This document shows, piece by piece, positions 1 to 7,638 of a DNA stretch of 64,000 bases; position 1 is the first letter of the stretch; each line of letters opens with the position of its first letter. The notes below the pieces were generated by a model. The model had not been told where the DNA came from and did no database searches. It worked only from the letters and a program-made list of their open reading frames with translations. The DNA is from Kribbella sp. CA-293567 (lineage in GTDB: Bacteria > Actinomycetota > Actinomycetes > Propionibacteriales > Kribbellaceae), in contig NZ_CP114065.1 in NCBI RefSeq assembly GCF_027627575.1, positions 620,001-684,000 of the forward strand, in the 5' to 3' direction. The position numbers and the translations under genes are program-made.

Positions 1-626
1 GGCGCGGCCCGGAGATCCGGGTCCGGATCGCCACTCCGGCCACCCTCGACGCCCGGATCCAGACCGGGTCGGGTGACATCACCGCGCGGATGCCGCTCGG
101 TGAGGCCCGGCTCTCCACCGGCTCCGGTGACATCCGTGCCGAGCGGGTCGACGGCGACCTGGCGGCCAACGCCGGCAGCGGCGACGTCCGGATCGGATCG
201 GCCGCGGGCGCGGTCCGGATCAAGACCGGTTCCGGCGGCATCGACATCGGTGAGTCGGTCGGCCAGGTCGGCGTGACCACCGGGTCGGGTGACGTCCGGC
301 TCGGCGACACGGCCGGACCGACCACGGTCAAGGTCGGCTCGGGCGACATCACCATCGAGCGGATCCGGGACCACTCGGTCGCGACCTCCGGCTCGGGCGA
401 CGTCCGGGTCGAGTCGGCCGAGGGGCCCAGCGTCCGGGCGGAGACCGCTCGCGGCGACGTCCAGATCGGCGTACCGGACGGGGTGCCGACCTATCTCGAC
501 CTGAAGACGGTGACCGGGCAGATCCAGTGCGACCTGGAGCCGGGCCGGCAGCCGGCCGAGGGAGAGCCCTCGCTGATGCTGCGGGCGCGGACCGTCTCCG
601 GCGACATCATCGTCGTCCGGGTCTGA
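1..626 (+). CDS. DUF4097-type beta-repeat protein, 5' end outside window
   Basis: The frame is open from the left edge, with 207 codons visible and a TGA stop at 624-626. The protein is made of short repeats, each carrying a T/S/V-G-S-G-D-I/V signature about every 19-20 residues (for example TGSGDITA, AGSGDVRI, TGSGDVRL, SGSGDVRVE). This is the right-handed beta-helix-like pattern of the DUF4097 (adhesin-like) family. Such proteins are common in actinomycetes and have no defined enzymatic activity. No signal peptide can be judged because the N-terminus is missing. A small ORF follows after 46 nt and is probably co-transcribed. Family call is solid; function is unknown. Confidence 0.8.
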   Translation, partial: RGPEIRVRIATPATLDARIQTGSGDITARMPLGEARLSTGSGDIRAERVDGDLAANAGSGDVRIGSAAGAVRIKTGSGGIDIGESVGQVGVTTGSGDVRLGDTAGPTTVKVGSGDITIERIRDHSVATSGSGDVRVESAEGPSVRAETARGDVQIGVPDGVPTYLDLKTVTGQIQCDLEPGRQPAEGEPSLMLRARTVSGDIIVVRV

Positions 627-672
627 AGAACCACCACATCATTCGACGGGGATCATCCGAGGGGACAGTGTC

Positions 673-891
673 ATGATCAGCGAACACCAAGAGGTCGCCC
701 GCTACCGGGTCGCCGAGCAGATCCGGCTCGCCGAACTACGGGCCCTGGGCAAGGAACAGCGGGAGCTGCTGCGGTCCGAGGGCGAGGCCGCCGGGCCGCG
801 CCACGAGCTCGCCACGGTACTGCGGCGGCTGGCCGACCGGCTCGAGCCGCAGCCGCGCCACCGGCGTACCGGCCTGTCAGTGGTGCGGTGA
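673..891 (+). CDS. Small hypothetical protein (72 aa)
   Basis: ATG start preceded by a GAGGGGACA ribosome-binding stretch, 46 nt after the DUF4097 gene, so probably the same transcript. The product is strongly charged and rich in Arg, Glu and Leu. The central part reads as one long amphipathic helix (RYRVAEQIRLAELRALGKEQ...), and the C-terminus is basic (RHRRTG). No cysteine, membrane segment or known domain is visible. I do not recognise the family. Its position next to a DUF4097 protein is the only functional hint. Confidence 0.6.
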   Translation: MISEHQEVARYRVAEQIRLAELRALGKEQRELLRSEGEAAGPRHELATVLRRLADRLEPQPRHRRTGLSVVR

Positions 892-1014
892 GATCGGTGA
901 CTGTTCAGGCACTTTGCAGCTTGTTGCAACGCATCGGTCTGGTCACGACTCCGGGCCGCTGACGCTGCTAGCGTGCTGGCGTCACTGTGGTCGAAACTTG
1001 GGGAGTAAGAAACG

Positions 1015-2574
1015 ATGTTGCGTCCGTTGGCCCGCCCTTTGGTCACTGTTGCCGTCGCGGCCGTGCTGTTGACCGGCTGCAGCGGTGGAGACGACAAGAA
1101 GGCCGACTCGCCTTCCGGGGACGGCGGGGACACCACGGCCGCGACTCCGGCCCCCGCCACCCCTGAGCTGCCGAGCTTCGATCCGCCCAAGGCCTTCAGC
1201 CCCTTCACCGCGGTGGCCCAGGACCGGCCCGAAGGAGACTTCGAGATCGATCCCGGCAAGGCGGGCATGGTCGGCAAGACCACGCTGTACGCGAACAAGA
1301 CCGGGCTCAACGGCGTCTGGCTCGACGGCAGCCAGAGCTGGCAGGTGCCGGCCAAGGAGATCGCGTCGACCAAGGTCGGCGACTTCGCCCAGCCGGTGGC
1401 CGTGCAGCTGGACGGCAAGGAAGTGATCGCGACGGCGTACATCCATCGGGTGGAGGCCGGCGGCACGCAGAAGGCTCACGGGCAGGTCGCGTTCCAGTGG
1501 ATCGACCCGGCCGACGGCAAGGTGCTGTCCAGCGTCGCGGTCGACCTCTCCCCGGCGATCGGCGCGGGCAAGGTCGGCGGCAACCTGATCAGCCACGCGT
1601 ACGACCCGGCCACCGGCCAGGTGGCGATCAGCCTCAGGGCCGGTTCGGCCGGCGCGAAGTCCGGCACCGTCACCGCCTACGCGGACCCGAAGACCAAGAA
1701 GGGCAGCGCGATCCCGGACGTTCAGGTCGCGGGCGTGCTCAACGGCACCGTGGTCGGCGCGAAGGGCGAGGGCAAGGAAGGCGCCAAGAACCTGGCGCTC
1801 GTGGTCGCCGACGGCGCCGCCGCGACGATCAAGAAGACCGTTCCGGTCCCGGCGATGAACTACCTGACCCCGCTCGGCACCGGCGGCAAGCACGCTTTCG
1901 TCTCCGGCCGCGGCTACATCCAGGACACCAAGTACGACCACCACTACCAGGGCTCGGTGTACGCCGTCGACATCGCCTCCGGGGCAGTGGTCGAGACGAA
2001 GCTCCCGAACTCCTCCGACGGCATCGGCCTCGCCTGCCACTCCGACCACCTCACCAGCACGGTCTGCAACTACAGCCTCGACAACCCGAGCGGCGGCCAG
2101 AAGATCCAGGAGATCGTGGCCTTCGACGACGCGACCGGGAAGAAGAGCTGGGGCTACTCGTCGGCGTCCGGCAGCCGGGTGGTTCCCGAGGTGAGCACCG
2201 TCTACAACGGCTACGTGTACGGCCAGGCGCAGACGCTGCCCGCCGTACTGGATGCCAGGACCGGCGAGGACGTTCCGGTCCCGACGCCGACGCCGGGCAC
2301 CAACCAGAGCCCGGGTGATGGCGAGACGCCGACCGGTGGCGAGACGCCGACCGATGGCACGACGCCGACCGATGGCGTGACGCCGAGCGGTGACGGCAGC
2401 ACGAGCCCCGGCGTCGAGAACCGTGCTCCCTGGGGCAAGCCGTCACTGATCTACGGCGAGCCGAAGTCGCCGGCCGCGGTCTCGAAGTACGGCAGCACCT
2501 ATCTGCTCGCCGCCGGCAGCACCGCGCCGCTGGGCAGCGAGAACATCCTGGTCGTGCAGAAGGCGATCGGCTGA
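1015..2574 (+). CDS. Secreted lipoprotein with beta-propeller-like body
   Basis: 519 aa. The N-terminus is a lipoprotein signal (basic start, hydrophobic stretch, lipobox LLTGC with Cys22), so the protein should be anchored on the outer face of the membrane. Residues ~90-415 contain recurring W/Y-x-V-D/D-x-A-G-K strands (WIDPADGKVLSS, VYAVDIASGAVVE, VAFDDATGKKSW) typical of PQQ/WD40-like propellers, but no catalytic signature. A Thr/Pro/Gly/Asp linker (~420-465) with repeated GETPT/GTTPT/GVTPS units precedes a short C-terminal strand region. GGGGAG lies 9 nt before the ATG. A strong hairpin follows the gene. Function unknown. Confidence 0.85.
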   Translation: MLRPLARPLVTVAVAAVLLTGCSGGDDKKADSPSGDGGDTTAATPAPATPELPSFDPPKAFSPFTAVAQDRPEGDFEIDPGKAGMVGKTTLYANKTGLNGVWLDGSQSWQVPAKEIASTKVGDFAQPVAVQLDGKEVIATAYIHRVEAGGTQKAHGQVAFQWIDPADGKVLSSVAVDLSPAIGAGKVGGNLISHAYDPATGQVAISLRAGSAGAKSGTVTAYADPKTKKGSAIPDVQVAGVLNGTVVGAKGEGKEGAKNLALVVADGAAATIKKTVPVPAMNYLTPLGTGGKHAFVSGRGYIQDTKYDHHYQGSVYAVDIASGAVVETKLPNSSDGIGLACHSDHLTSTVCNYSLDNPSGGQKIQEIVAFDDATGKKSWGYSSASGSRVVPEVSTVYNGYVYGQAQTLPAVLDARTGEDVPVPTPTPGTNQSPGDGETPTGGETPTDGTTPTDGVTPSGDGSTSPGVENRAPWGKPSLIYGEPKSPAAVSKYGSTYLLAAGSTAPLGSENILVVQKAIG

Positions 2575-2594
2575 GCCACCCGGTACCGAAGAGG

Positions 2595-2625
2595 AAGGCC
2601 CCCGCAGCGCTGCTGCGGGGGCCTT
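2595..2625. terminator. Bidirectional intrinsic terminator
   Basis: Perfect 14-bp stem (AAGGCCCCCGCAGC against its complement) with a 3-nt loop. It lies between the convergent lipoprotein gene and dcd. Both stem ends are A/T pairs followed by a short mixed tail, so it can serve both strands. Confidence 0.75.
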
Positions 2626-2653
2626 CGTCGTACTCGGCTCGGAGTACCGCGGC

Positions 2654-3229
2654 TCAGATGTTGCCGCGGAGGAAGTTCTGGTGGGAGCGCGACGGGGTCG
2701 GTCCCCGCTGGCCCTGGTAGCGCGAGCCGTACTTGGCCGAACCGTACGGGTGCCGGGCCGGGGACGACAGCCGGAAGAAGCAGAGCTGGCCGATCTTCAT
2801 CCCGGGCCAGAGCTTGATCGGCAGCGTCGCCACGTTCGACAGCTCCAGCGTCACGTGCCCGGAGAAGCCGGGATCGATGAAGCCGGCGGTGGCGTGGGTG
2901 AGCAGGCCGAGGCGACCGAGCGAGGACTTGCCCTCGACCCGCGCTGCAACGTCGTCGGGCAGCGTCACCAGTTCGTAGGTGGAGCCGAGCACGAACTCGC
3001 CCGGATGCAGAATGAAGGGCTCGTCGTTCTCCGGCTGGACCTCACGGGTCAGGTCGGGCTGTTCCTCGGCCGGATCGATGTGCGGGTAGCGATGGTTCTC
3101 GAACACCCGGAAGAATCGGTCCAGCCGTACGTCGACACTCGACGGCTGCACCATCGCAGCATCGAACGGGTCCAGCTGGACCCGCTTCGCGTCGAGCTCG
3201 GCCAGGATGTCACGGTCGGAGAGCAGCAC
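2654..3229 (-). CDS. dcd: dCTP deaminase (probably bifunctional dCTP deaminase/dUTPase)
   Basis: 191 aa, the normal length for actinobacterial Dcd. The enzyme converts dCTP to dUTP, and in the mycobacterial-type enzyme on to dUMP, feeding thymidylate synthesis in the cytoplasm. Visible signatures: N-terminal [12 protein letters not shown], the [12 protein letters not shown] strand, [12 protein letters not shown], the nucleotide-binding [16 protein letters not shown], the [14 protein letters not shown] catalytic strand and a C-terminal [15 protein letters not shown] tail that closes over substrate. The sequence resembles the trimeric bifunctional mycobacterial form more than the enterobacterial monofunctional form; that point is inference. 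Convergent with the upstream lipoprotein gene. Confidence 0.95.
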   Translation of the reverse strand: MLLSDRDILAELDAKRVQLDPFDAAMVQPSSVDVRLDRFFRVFENHRYPHIDPAEEQPDLTREVQPENDEPFILHPGEFVLGSTYELVTLPDDVAARVEGKSSLGRLGLLTHATAGFIDPGFSGHVTLELSNVATLPIKLWPGMKIGQLCFFRLSSPARHPYGSAKYGSRYQGQRGPTPSRSHQNFLRGNI

Positions 3230-3398
3230 GAACGCAACCTACCGCAGCGTGCTGCAACTCCGCCTCTCGTGGCTGCGAACTCGCAGCCACGATCGTCGAC
3301 CGATCGGTGCCGGTCCTGCCGGGACCTCTTCCGCGTGCCTGTTCCGGAGCCCTCAGCTCCCCGGACCGTGCGTGCGGCTACGGGCCCTCGGCAACGGC

Positions 3399-3839
3399 TC
3401 AGTGAGCGAGCTTGTTGAACTTCGAGACCTGGCCCGCGAAGGTCTTCACCTGCGCCGGCGACCAGTCCTTCAGCAACTCCTCGACCACCTTGTGGCGCTT
3501 CTTCCGGGCCGCGGCGAGCTTGCGCTTGCCACTCGCCGTCAGCGTCAGCAGGGTCGCCCGTGCGTCCGACTTGTCCGCGGCCCGCTTCAGCAGACCCTCT
3601 TCCTCGAGTCGCGCGCAGGCCCGGCTGACCGGACCCTTGTCCACCTCGAGCGCCGCGACCAGGTCGGCCATCCGCACCGGCGCCAGTTCCTCGACGTGGT
3701 TCAGCAGCGCGTACTGCGCCGGCTCCAGATCCGGATGCGCCTCGTCGGACAGCGTCCGCTGCAGGCTCCGTAGCCTGCGAGCGAGCGTGACGAGCTCCTT
3801 CTCCAGGTTCTCCAGAGCATCGTTAGTGTCAGTTGCCAC
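3399..3839 (-). CDS. MarR-family transcriptional regulator
   Basis: 146 aa, usual MarR size. An N-terminal helix is followed by a winged helix-turn-helix (PAQYALLNHVEELAPVRMAD, then VDKGPVSRACARLEEEGLL as recognition helix and wing) and a C-terminal dimerisation helix. The conserved wing motif D-x-R-x-x-x-x-x-L-T reads DARATLLTLT. It stands alone between dcd and the tRNA-Gly gene. A GTTGC-N5-GCAAC inverted repeat about 80 nt upstream is a possible autoregulatory site. The ligand and targets cannot be told from the sequence. Confidence 0.9.
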   Translation of the reverse strand: MATDTNDALENLEKELVTLARRLRSLQRTLSDEAHPDLEPAQYALLNHVEELAPVRMADLVAALEVDKGPVSRACARLEEEGLLKRAADKSDARATLLTLTASGKRKLAAARKKRHKVVEELLKDWSPAQVKTFAGQVSKFNKLAH

Positions 3840-3920
3840 CGTTCACCCCTTCTTTTTCAGTTGCCCCGCAACCATCTTGTCCGGCCCCAGTCGGGACCGC
3901 ATCCTCACGTTGCGTCGAAT

Positions 3921-3935
3921 GTTGCCCCCGGCAAC
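3921..3935. promoter_or_regulatory. Candidate MarR operator
   Basis: Inverted repeat GTTGC-CCCCG-GCAAC upstream of the minus-strand MarR gene, with another GTTGC at 3909-3913. The rest of 3840-4075 shows no gene. Weak evidence: short arms and no second matched site. Confidence 0.3.
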
Positions 3936-4075
3936 GCGTTCTAATCTGCCAGAAGATGACCGGCCTGCCCAGTCCTGGGCGTGCCCTTTGTGGAAAACTG
4001 CCCGATAACCCCCCGTGCAAACCGCCCCACCGACCAGGTATGATCCTCTGAGTCCGCCGGGGAACCGGCAGATCC

Positions 4076-4149
4076 GCGGGTGTAGTTCAATGGCAGAACA
4101 TCAGCTTCCCAAGCTGACAGTGCGAGTTCGATTCTCGTCACCCGCTCCA
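4076..4149 (+). tRNA. tRNA-Gly (anticodon CCC)
   Basis: Full cloverleaf: acceptor GCGGGTG pairs with CACCCGC, anticodon stem TCAGC/GCTGA encloses the loop TTCCCAA (anticodon CCC, codon GGG), T-arm GCGAG-TTCGATT-CTCGT, discriminator T, and an encoded CCA at 4147-4149. The last 40 nt are repeated at 7356-7395, making this the integration target of the element to its right. The gene remains intact because the element supplies an identical 3' end. Confidence 0.95.
4110..4149 (+). repeat. attL: 40-bp repeat in the tRNA-Gly 3' end
   Basis: The 40 bases from the anticodon loop to the CCA are identical to 7356-7395. The base just outside differs (C at 4109, T at 7355), so the repeat boundary is sharp. 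This is the classical crossover region of tyrosine recombinases that use tRNA genes. Confidence 0.9.
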
Positions 4150-4154
4150 CAGCA

Positions 4155-4192
4155 AAACCCCAGGTCAGAGGCAGGTTCCTGACCTGGGGTTT
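4155..4192 (+). terminator. Terminator after tRNA-Gly
   Basis: Perfect 14-bp stem AAACCCCAGGTCAG with its complement, 10-nt loop, ending in TTTCG. It resembles, but is not identical to, the terminator beyond attR at 7401-7426, which was presumably the original one before integration. Confidence 0.75.
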
Positions 4193-4228
4193 CGTCGTCT
4201 CAGGGGTCGGGTAGAGCCTCCGTGCCCG

Positions 4229-4771
4229 CTACGTGCCTGACGCCTCTGGAAGGTCTTCCGAATTCGCCCCGTCCGGACTCTCTTGCAGTTCCTTCCTCAC
4301 ACGTTCTGACATTCCCCGCGCCAGCTTGCGACGACGTTCGTCGTTGGTGTGTTGGTAGATCAGCGCAGCGCGACTACTTGCATGCCCCATGCGCTCCATC
4401 AGTTCTTGTAGCGTCGCGCCTGACTCCGCAGCCCAGGTGTTGCCGGTGTGCCGCAGGTCGTGGAAGTGCACGCGGCCGACCAGGTCGGCCGCCGCGAGTC
4501 CGCGTCGCCAGTTGCGCTGGAAGGTCGATCGCCGCAACTGCGCGCCCTTCGAGCCGCTGAATACGAAGGCATCTGATTTCGATTCCACATAGACCGCGAA
4601 GTGCGTCCGGATATCGTCCAACACGAAGTCATCCAGGAAGATCGTGCGCCGACCCGCTGCCGACTTCGGCGGCCCGGTCCGCAGCTCGCCGGTCGGCAAC
4701 TCAACTACCGTCCGCCGAACTCGGATGACGCCGTTCTCCAGGTCCACGTCCTGCCTCTGCAGGTCAGTGAC
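4229..4771 (-). pseudogene. Tyrosine-recombinase integrase, N-terminal half missing
   Basis: Only the C-terminal catalytic domain remains, beginning at VTDLQRQDVDLENG. Visible catalytic residues: the beta-hairpin Lys (PPKSAAGRRT), the H-x-x-R box (HDLRHTGNTW), the second His (RMGHASS) and the nucleophilic Tyr (ALIYQHTNDE). The first catalytic Arg, which normally lies just upstream in an L-R-x-x-E motif, is absent, together with the core-binding and SAM-like N-terminal domains. The frame stays open to 4951, but that extension is antisense to the regulator remnant and has no integrase features. It ends right where the opposing remnant begins, which points to an internal deletion. It cannot be active as it stands. 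Confidence 0.85.
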
Positions 4772-4777
4772 TTGTCT

Positions 4778-5800
4778 GTCCTCACTGGTGGAACGACGGC
4801 GGTTCCCGTTAGCGACGATCGCACCATCCTGCCTTTCGTTGCTGAGGTCCGCGATGCGGTACGGGGTCCGTTGTTCCAGCGCTCTGCTGAGGAACCGCCG
4901 ACTGTCGATGTGCTGCGCGGCCGGGTTGCCGAGGCGTGGCGTCTTTGGCACGCATCCCGCTTTCAGCGCACCGAGGTAGGTGCGCTGCTCCCATCACTTA
5001 TTCGGGACGCGCAAGCGCTCCCTCGCGTGCTGGAGGGCGCTGAACGACGCAAGGCATATGCGGTGCTGGCGGAGGTCTGGCATCTGGCACAGCAGGCACT
5101 CGCGTACGGCTGTGAAGCCGAGCTGTATTGGGTCATCGTGGACCGAGGTCGGACAGCCGCGCAGGATGCAGACGATCATCTGACTTTGGCCGGCGCAGCG
5201 TGGACGTTCGGGAACGGGCTCCGGGAGACTGGCTATGCCGACGAGGCCGTTCACATTGTTGAGGAAGCAGCCGGGGCGCTAGAGCCGCAACTGGAGCACG
5301 GTTCCGCTGATGTTCGCGGAATGTACGGCGCGCTGCATCTGCACGCAGCGGTCACCCGCGCACGGATGGGCATGGAAGGCGACGCCTGGCGTCATTGCGA
5401 CCTGGCCGACCGCGCGGCCGATCGGCTCCCGGCTGGTTACGCCCACCCGTGGACTGTCTTCGGCCGGGGCAATGCCGACTTCCACGCTGTCTCCATCGGC
5501 GTCGATCTCCGCACTCCTGGCGTGGCGCTCGATCGAGCCGAGCGGATCGACCTATCCACCGTGCCGAGCGTTGAGCGACGGTCACGGGTCCTCGTGGAAA
5601 TGGCCCGCGCCCAACACCTGCGCAAAGACCAGGCGGGAACCCTGCACTGGATGACGCGGGCTTAGGCAGCGTCGCCGGAGACGGTTCGGTACACGCCGTC
5701 AGGCCGCTCCCTGGTGTCAGATTTGGCGCGAACGGCAAAGGGGCCACTGAAAGCGGATGCCGTCGCCCTAGCGGAGAAGGTCGGCGTTCTAACCGCCTAG
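4778..5800 (+). pseudogene. XRE/TPR-type regulator remnant, no HTH, internal amber codon
   Basis: From about VLTGGTTAVPV onward the sequence matches the C-terminal helical repeat region of Streptomyces-type XRE regulators (for example VGALLPSLIRDAQA, LAGAAWTFGNGLRE, LHLHAAVTRARMG, PWTVFGRGNADFH, LVEMARAQHLRK). The N-terminal helix-turn-helix is missing. TAG at 5663-5665 stops the frame after GTLHWMTRA, yet the same frame stays open for 44 more codons that keep family features (SPETVRYTPSGRSL, ADAVALAEKVGVL) to a TAG at 5798-5800. This reads as a nonsense mutation, CAG to TAG being the simplest. The gene is therefore damaged at both ends. Confidence 0.75.
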
Positions 5801-5865
5801 GGACGGAAGACCCATAGAGATAGTTTGTCGCTATCGCGTCATTGACGCGCACCTAGCGTTACCGC

Positions 5866-6069
5866 ATGAACGCGATCAACGGGGCATACGCCGGGCGGCA
5901 GATTGCTGAGGAAACGAACGGCATTGAGAAGGATGCCCGTGGCTGGCCTGTCCTGCATTCGGCGGACGCCTGCGACGGCATCCATCCGACCACCGGCCGC
6001 GCCTGCCTTCGCGGCTACCACAAGGGTCACCACCGGGATTCTGCCGGTACGGAGTGGTTGGAGGACTGA
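5866..6069 (+). CDS. Small element-encoded protein (67 aa), unknown
   Basis: ATG start; the TGA overlaps the ATG of the next small frame (TGATG), a sign of translational coupling. The product has a spaced Cys/His set (LHSADACDGIHP, GRACLRGYHKGHHRD) that could bind metal, but no named domain. No clear Shine-Dalgarno is present. A TAGCGT hexamer 6 nt before the ATG could be the -10 of a leaderless transcript. GATAG-N7-CTATC at 5819-5835 is a possible operator just upstream. It appears to be the only intact small gene of the element. Confidence 0.5.
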   Translation: MNAINGAYAGRQIAEETNGIEKDARGWPVLHSADACDGIHPTTGRACLRGYHKGHHRDSAGTEWLED

Positions 6070-6260
6070 TGAGCCCGCTCGGTCTGATCGAGCGACTCCC
6101 GTAGCATCAACGGGCCTTCGGAGAGGGTTGGGATGCGGGTATCAACGATGCGGCGATGTCGGTTTAACGCCTGCTAAATGAAACCGATGGCCCGACTATC
6201 CCAAGAGCCGTAGTCGAACGGCTTGCCCTCCAGCTCCGTGCGGAGCTGGAGGAGATCTAG
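6069..6260 (+). pseudogene. Small element ORF broken by two in-frame stops
   Basis: The frame starts with ATG overlapping the upstream TGA and is open for 63 codons except for TAG at 6102-6104 and TAA at 6165-6167. The pieces read coherently as one protein: MSPLGLIERLP, then HQRAFGEGWDAGINDAAMSV, then RLLNETDGPTIPRAVVER followed by LALQLRAELEEI. Both stops are explained by C-to-T changes in Gln codons. The final segment contains a perfect 12-bp inverted repeat (6227-6252). Function unknown. Confidence 0.55.
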
Positions 6261-6305
6261 ACCGATGGGACGCATGCGCCTGGCGCTTCGCTGGCTTCCT
6301 GAAAC

Positions 6306-7157
6306 CTACTTAATCGTGTTGACTGCGACGGCGATGACCGTGGTCAGCAGCAGTAGAGCTATGTAGCCTAATCCCCGGACGCCGGATGATCGCTCCCCGT
6401 CAGCAAGAATCTGCATTGACGGAAACATCCACCAGTAGGTGAGTTCGATCAGCATCAGCCCAAGGGCAACAATCAGAGAGATTATGGTGACCAATATTGA
6501 TCGAATGAACCAATCGAAGTTGGCTAGCGTTGTTAGTAGGTAGATGAGGGTCGCGAGCAACATCCATAGGACGAAAGTTACTCCCACCATTCCAAAAGGG
6601 CTGTGAATTATTCCCCAGCGCTGCGAGCCCTTGTCGACCTCCTCTGATATCTCGGCAGACGCTTGCTTTGCCCAACCTGGATCCGCTGATTCAACTACGA
6701 GGCGAACGCCTGGTTCCTCTGTGTCGCGCTCCATTGTGAGCAGCAACTTTTCCTTTTCGACATATTCGTGACCGCCAAAAGAGCAATAAAATATGATCTT
6801 CCGGTAGGTTCGGCGATCGAATTCGGCAAAAATTGACTCAAGGTCGCCCGTCGCTTCGTCGGATGTTCGATCGGTCAGGGAGGCGCGAAATTGACAAGCG
6901 GCCTCTATGTCTCGAATGGCCGCGTCAGTGACTGCCTTATGGGTTGTGTAAGGAAAATATGAATGCTCCTGCGCCTGCTCGGTCTCGCGGTCCGGTGGCG
7001 CTGGATGGTCCTCTAGATACTTTGTAACAAGGGATTCTTTCCTGCGCTCAACCAGATCCGCGACCACTGCGCCTATTCGCTCTAATTGATCCGCCGAGCC
7101 CGCCCAGGCGTGCCAGATCCTCGGCCTCTTCGTGACCCTTTGCACCGAACTAGCCAT
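6306..7157 (-). CDS. Low-GC membrane protein of the integrated element (283 aa), unknown
   Basis: The only long intact frame in the element. GGGGGG lies 4 nt before the ATG. The N-terminal ~180 residues are soluble and charged (RIWHAWAGSADQLERIG, DRRTYRKIIFYCSFGGHEY). Three hydrophobic segments follow at about 182-204, 212-234 and 262-281. Base composition is far below its surroundings: the 60-nt lines at 6481 and 6721 contain 24 and 29 G+C, against about 40 or more nearby. This suggests recent acquisition. I recognise no domain. A cargo or phage-defence effector with a soluble sensor and membrane anchor is conceivable, but that is speculation. Confidence 0.75.
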   Translation of the reverse strand: MASSVQRVTKRPRIWHAWAGSADQLERIGAVVADLVERRKESLVTKYLEDHPAPPDRETEQAQEHSYFPYTTHKAVTDAAIRDIEAACQFRASLTDRTSDEATGDLESIFAEFDRRTYRKIIFYCSFGGHEYVEKEKLLLTMERDTEEPGVRLVVESADPGWAKQASAEISEEVDKGSQRWGIIHSPFGMVGVTFVLWMLLATLIYLLTTLANFDWFIRSILVTIISLIVALGLMLIELTYWWMFPSMQILADGERSSGVRGLGYIALLLLTTVIAVAVNTIK

Positions 7158-7355
7158 TTTCCCCCCTTGATAACCTGCGGGTCGTCCAAGGCTGCCTCCA
7201 CCGAAGCGGCAGCTCGACCGTCTGAGGGTCGCGCCCGCAGCGTGCCCGACCAGATGGATGCCGTTGGTGATTCCCGGTCACCAGCGGTAGATCTAGCCTC
7301 AGAGGAAGCGTATCGCCTTCGCGGCGATGCCCGCTGAGCATGACAAGTCTGTTCT

Positions 7356-7395
7356 CAAGCTGACAGTGCGAGTTCGATTCTCGTCACCCGCTCCA
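7356..7395 (+). repeat. attR: second copy of the tRNA-Gly 3' end
   Basis: Identical over 40 bp to 4110-4149, but lacking the 5' half of the tRNA, so it is not a functional tRNA gene. It marks the right end of the element. The stretch 7158-7355 before it shows no gene. Confidence 0.9.
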
Positions 7396-7400
7396 GCAGA

Positions 7401-7426
7401 CCCCAGGCCGATGGCCTGGGGTTTTT
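7401..7426 (+). terminator. Ancestral tRNA-Gly terminator
   Basis: CCCCAGGCC-GAT-GGCCTGGGG followed by TTTTT, directly behind attR. It probably terminated the tRNA before the element inserted. Beyond it, 7427-7587 carries only a short TATTCG-N5-CGAATA repeat (7496-7512) and no gene. Confidence 0.75.
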
Positions 7427-7587
7427 GCGTTCGGCGGGTTTCGGACCAGCGGGCGGCGGGTAGCGGCGGGTGCGCTGCTGACAGGTCAGCGGCGGTATTC
7501 GCTTTTCGAATATCGGTCTGTTTGTCCTTGCAAAGCAGGGGTGACAACCATTCCACAGGGCCGGGGCCGGGGTGGCGGGAAAGCCGA

Positions 7588-7619
7588 AGGGCCGGCCGAG
7601 CGGATGCTCGGCCGGCCCT
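7588..7619 (-). terminator. Terminator of the M36 peptidase gene
   Basis: Perfect 14-bp stem AGGGCCGGCCGAGC with a 4-nt loop, 19 nt beyond the stop codon of the minus-strand peptidase gene. Confidence 0.75.
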
Positions 7620-7638
7620 CGCGGGTACTGCGGGGGTG

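Larger units (their letters stand above)
4110..7355. mobile_element. Decayed integrative element in tRNA-Gly (about 3.2 kb)
   Basis: The region is bounded by the 40-bp direct repeats. The integrase remnant lies next to the intact tRNA, as in actinomycete integrative elements. Contents: integrase C-terminal half, a regulator lacking its N-terminus and carrying a premature stop, a small intact ORF, a small ORF with two premature stops, and one intact low-GC membrane protein gene. Replication, excisionase and transfer genes are absent, so the element should be immobile unless helped in trans. Confidence 0.85.

Noticed and set aside
5819..5835. GATAG-N7-CTATC as an operator of the element
   Set aside because: Only 5-bp arms and a single copy; kept as a remark under the small ORF, not called.
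7496..7512. TATTCG-N5-CGAATA inverted repeat between the element and the peptidase gene
   Set aside because: Short arms, far from any start codon and outside promoters; likely chance or a minor hairpin.
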